Part shown: in pieces, positions 18,774-19,095 of the stretch | Position numbering within the stretch: position 1 is the stretch's first letter | Layout of the letters: each line of letters starts with the position of its first letter | Origin: Ectocarpus siliculosus | Taxonomy: Eukaryota; Sar; Phaeophyceae; Ectocarpales; Ectocarpaceae | DNA length: 19,095 bases | Direction of reading: 5' to 3' | NCBI GenBank assembly: GCA_000310025.1 | Contig: FN649737.1 | Coordinates: 3,806,808-3,825,902 of the forward strand | Made by a program: the position numbers and the translations under genes | Notes under the pieces: generated by a model | The model's input: only the letters and a program-made list of their open reading frames with translations | Told to the model about the DNA's origin: nothing | The model's database searches: none

Positions 18774-18920
18774 ATCAATGATGTTGATCTCTCAAAAGCT
18801 CACATTTAATGTGTATTGTAGCTATGCATCATGGCACTAGACTATACATATGTCGGAACAGCTACACCAGTCTGGCCGGCAGTTGCACCCCTGAAGGATA
18901 TCATTCTATAAATATTTCCA

Positions 18921-19022
18921 GTGGTAACCCCGGAGACTCGGTTTCGCGTCTTCGGTGGTAACCCCGGAGACCTGGTTTCGCGTCCTCAGTGGTAACATGG
19001 AGGCTCTACACTGGCGGCGTTT
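18921..19022 (+). repeat. 34-bp tandem repeat, three units
   Basis: Units begin GTGGTAAC at 18921, 18955 and 18989. The first two share GTGGTAACCCCGGAGAC and GGTTTCGCGTC; the third is diverged after GTGGTAACATGGAG. Confidence 0.8.
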
Positions 19023-19095
19023 TCGCGCCCAGTGTTTGTGCCTCGGCCACGTGGGCAGACTACTGGCGCCATGCGCAGGCGTCGCTTGCATAGCT

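Overview
The window looks like nuclear DNA of an intron-rich, moderately GC-rich eukaryote, most likely a stramenopile and possibly a brown alga. The basis is one gene cut into many short GT-AG exons, long non-coding introns, several minisatellites, and a tyrosine-recombinase (YR) retroelement of a kind common in such genomes. The organism assignment is an inference; no bacterial operon, rRNA or convincing tRNA is visible.

Region 1 (about 1-7200, minus strand). A sodium:solute symporter (SSS family) gene runs right to left. Twelve consecutive exons between 7176 and 1007 join in perfect phase (1371 nt, 457 codons) and cover most of the transporter core. The first exon (TM1) and a convincing C-terminal end were not found. 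At the left edge a separate unidentified minus-strand frame starts at 400 and runs out of the window.

Region 2 (7177-8849). No gene seen; two perfect or near-perfect hairpins and a GTT microsatellite.

Region 3 (8850-15372). A 6523-bp mobile element with split direct repeats in the order A1 - body - B1-A2-spacer-B2, the architecture of PAT/Ngaro-type YR retrotransposons (DIRS order). A1/A2 (263 bp) and B1/B2 (238 bp) are each identical by eye, and B1 abuts A2 with no gap, so joining the two outer ends as a circle would recreate the internal B-A junction. The body holds a 1.7-kb array of 22 hairpin-forming cores arranged in about 251-bp higher-order units, then a frameshifted gag-like frame (coiled coil, CCCH zinc finger), then directly a frameshifted tyrosine recombinase. 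No reverse transcriptase or RNase H is visible, so the element seems to be a recently mobilised but non-autonomous copy.

Region 4 (15373-19095). No conventional gene. A pair of roughly 270-bp direct repeats (16046-16315 and 18503-18773), beginning TGTT and ending AACA, with a purine tract before the right copy, may be the LTRs of a small non-autonomous element. Between them lie a short coiled-coil-like frame, a decayed P-loop-like fragment on the minus strand and a minisatellite of about 16 CCAGATGTAGGGG cores. A 34-bp tandem repeat sits at the right edge.
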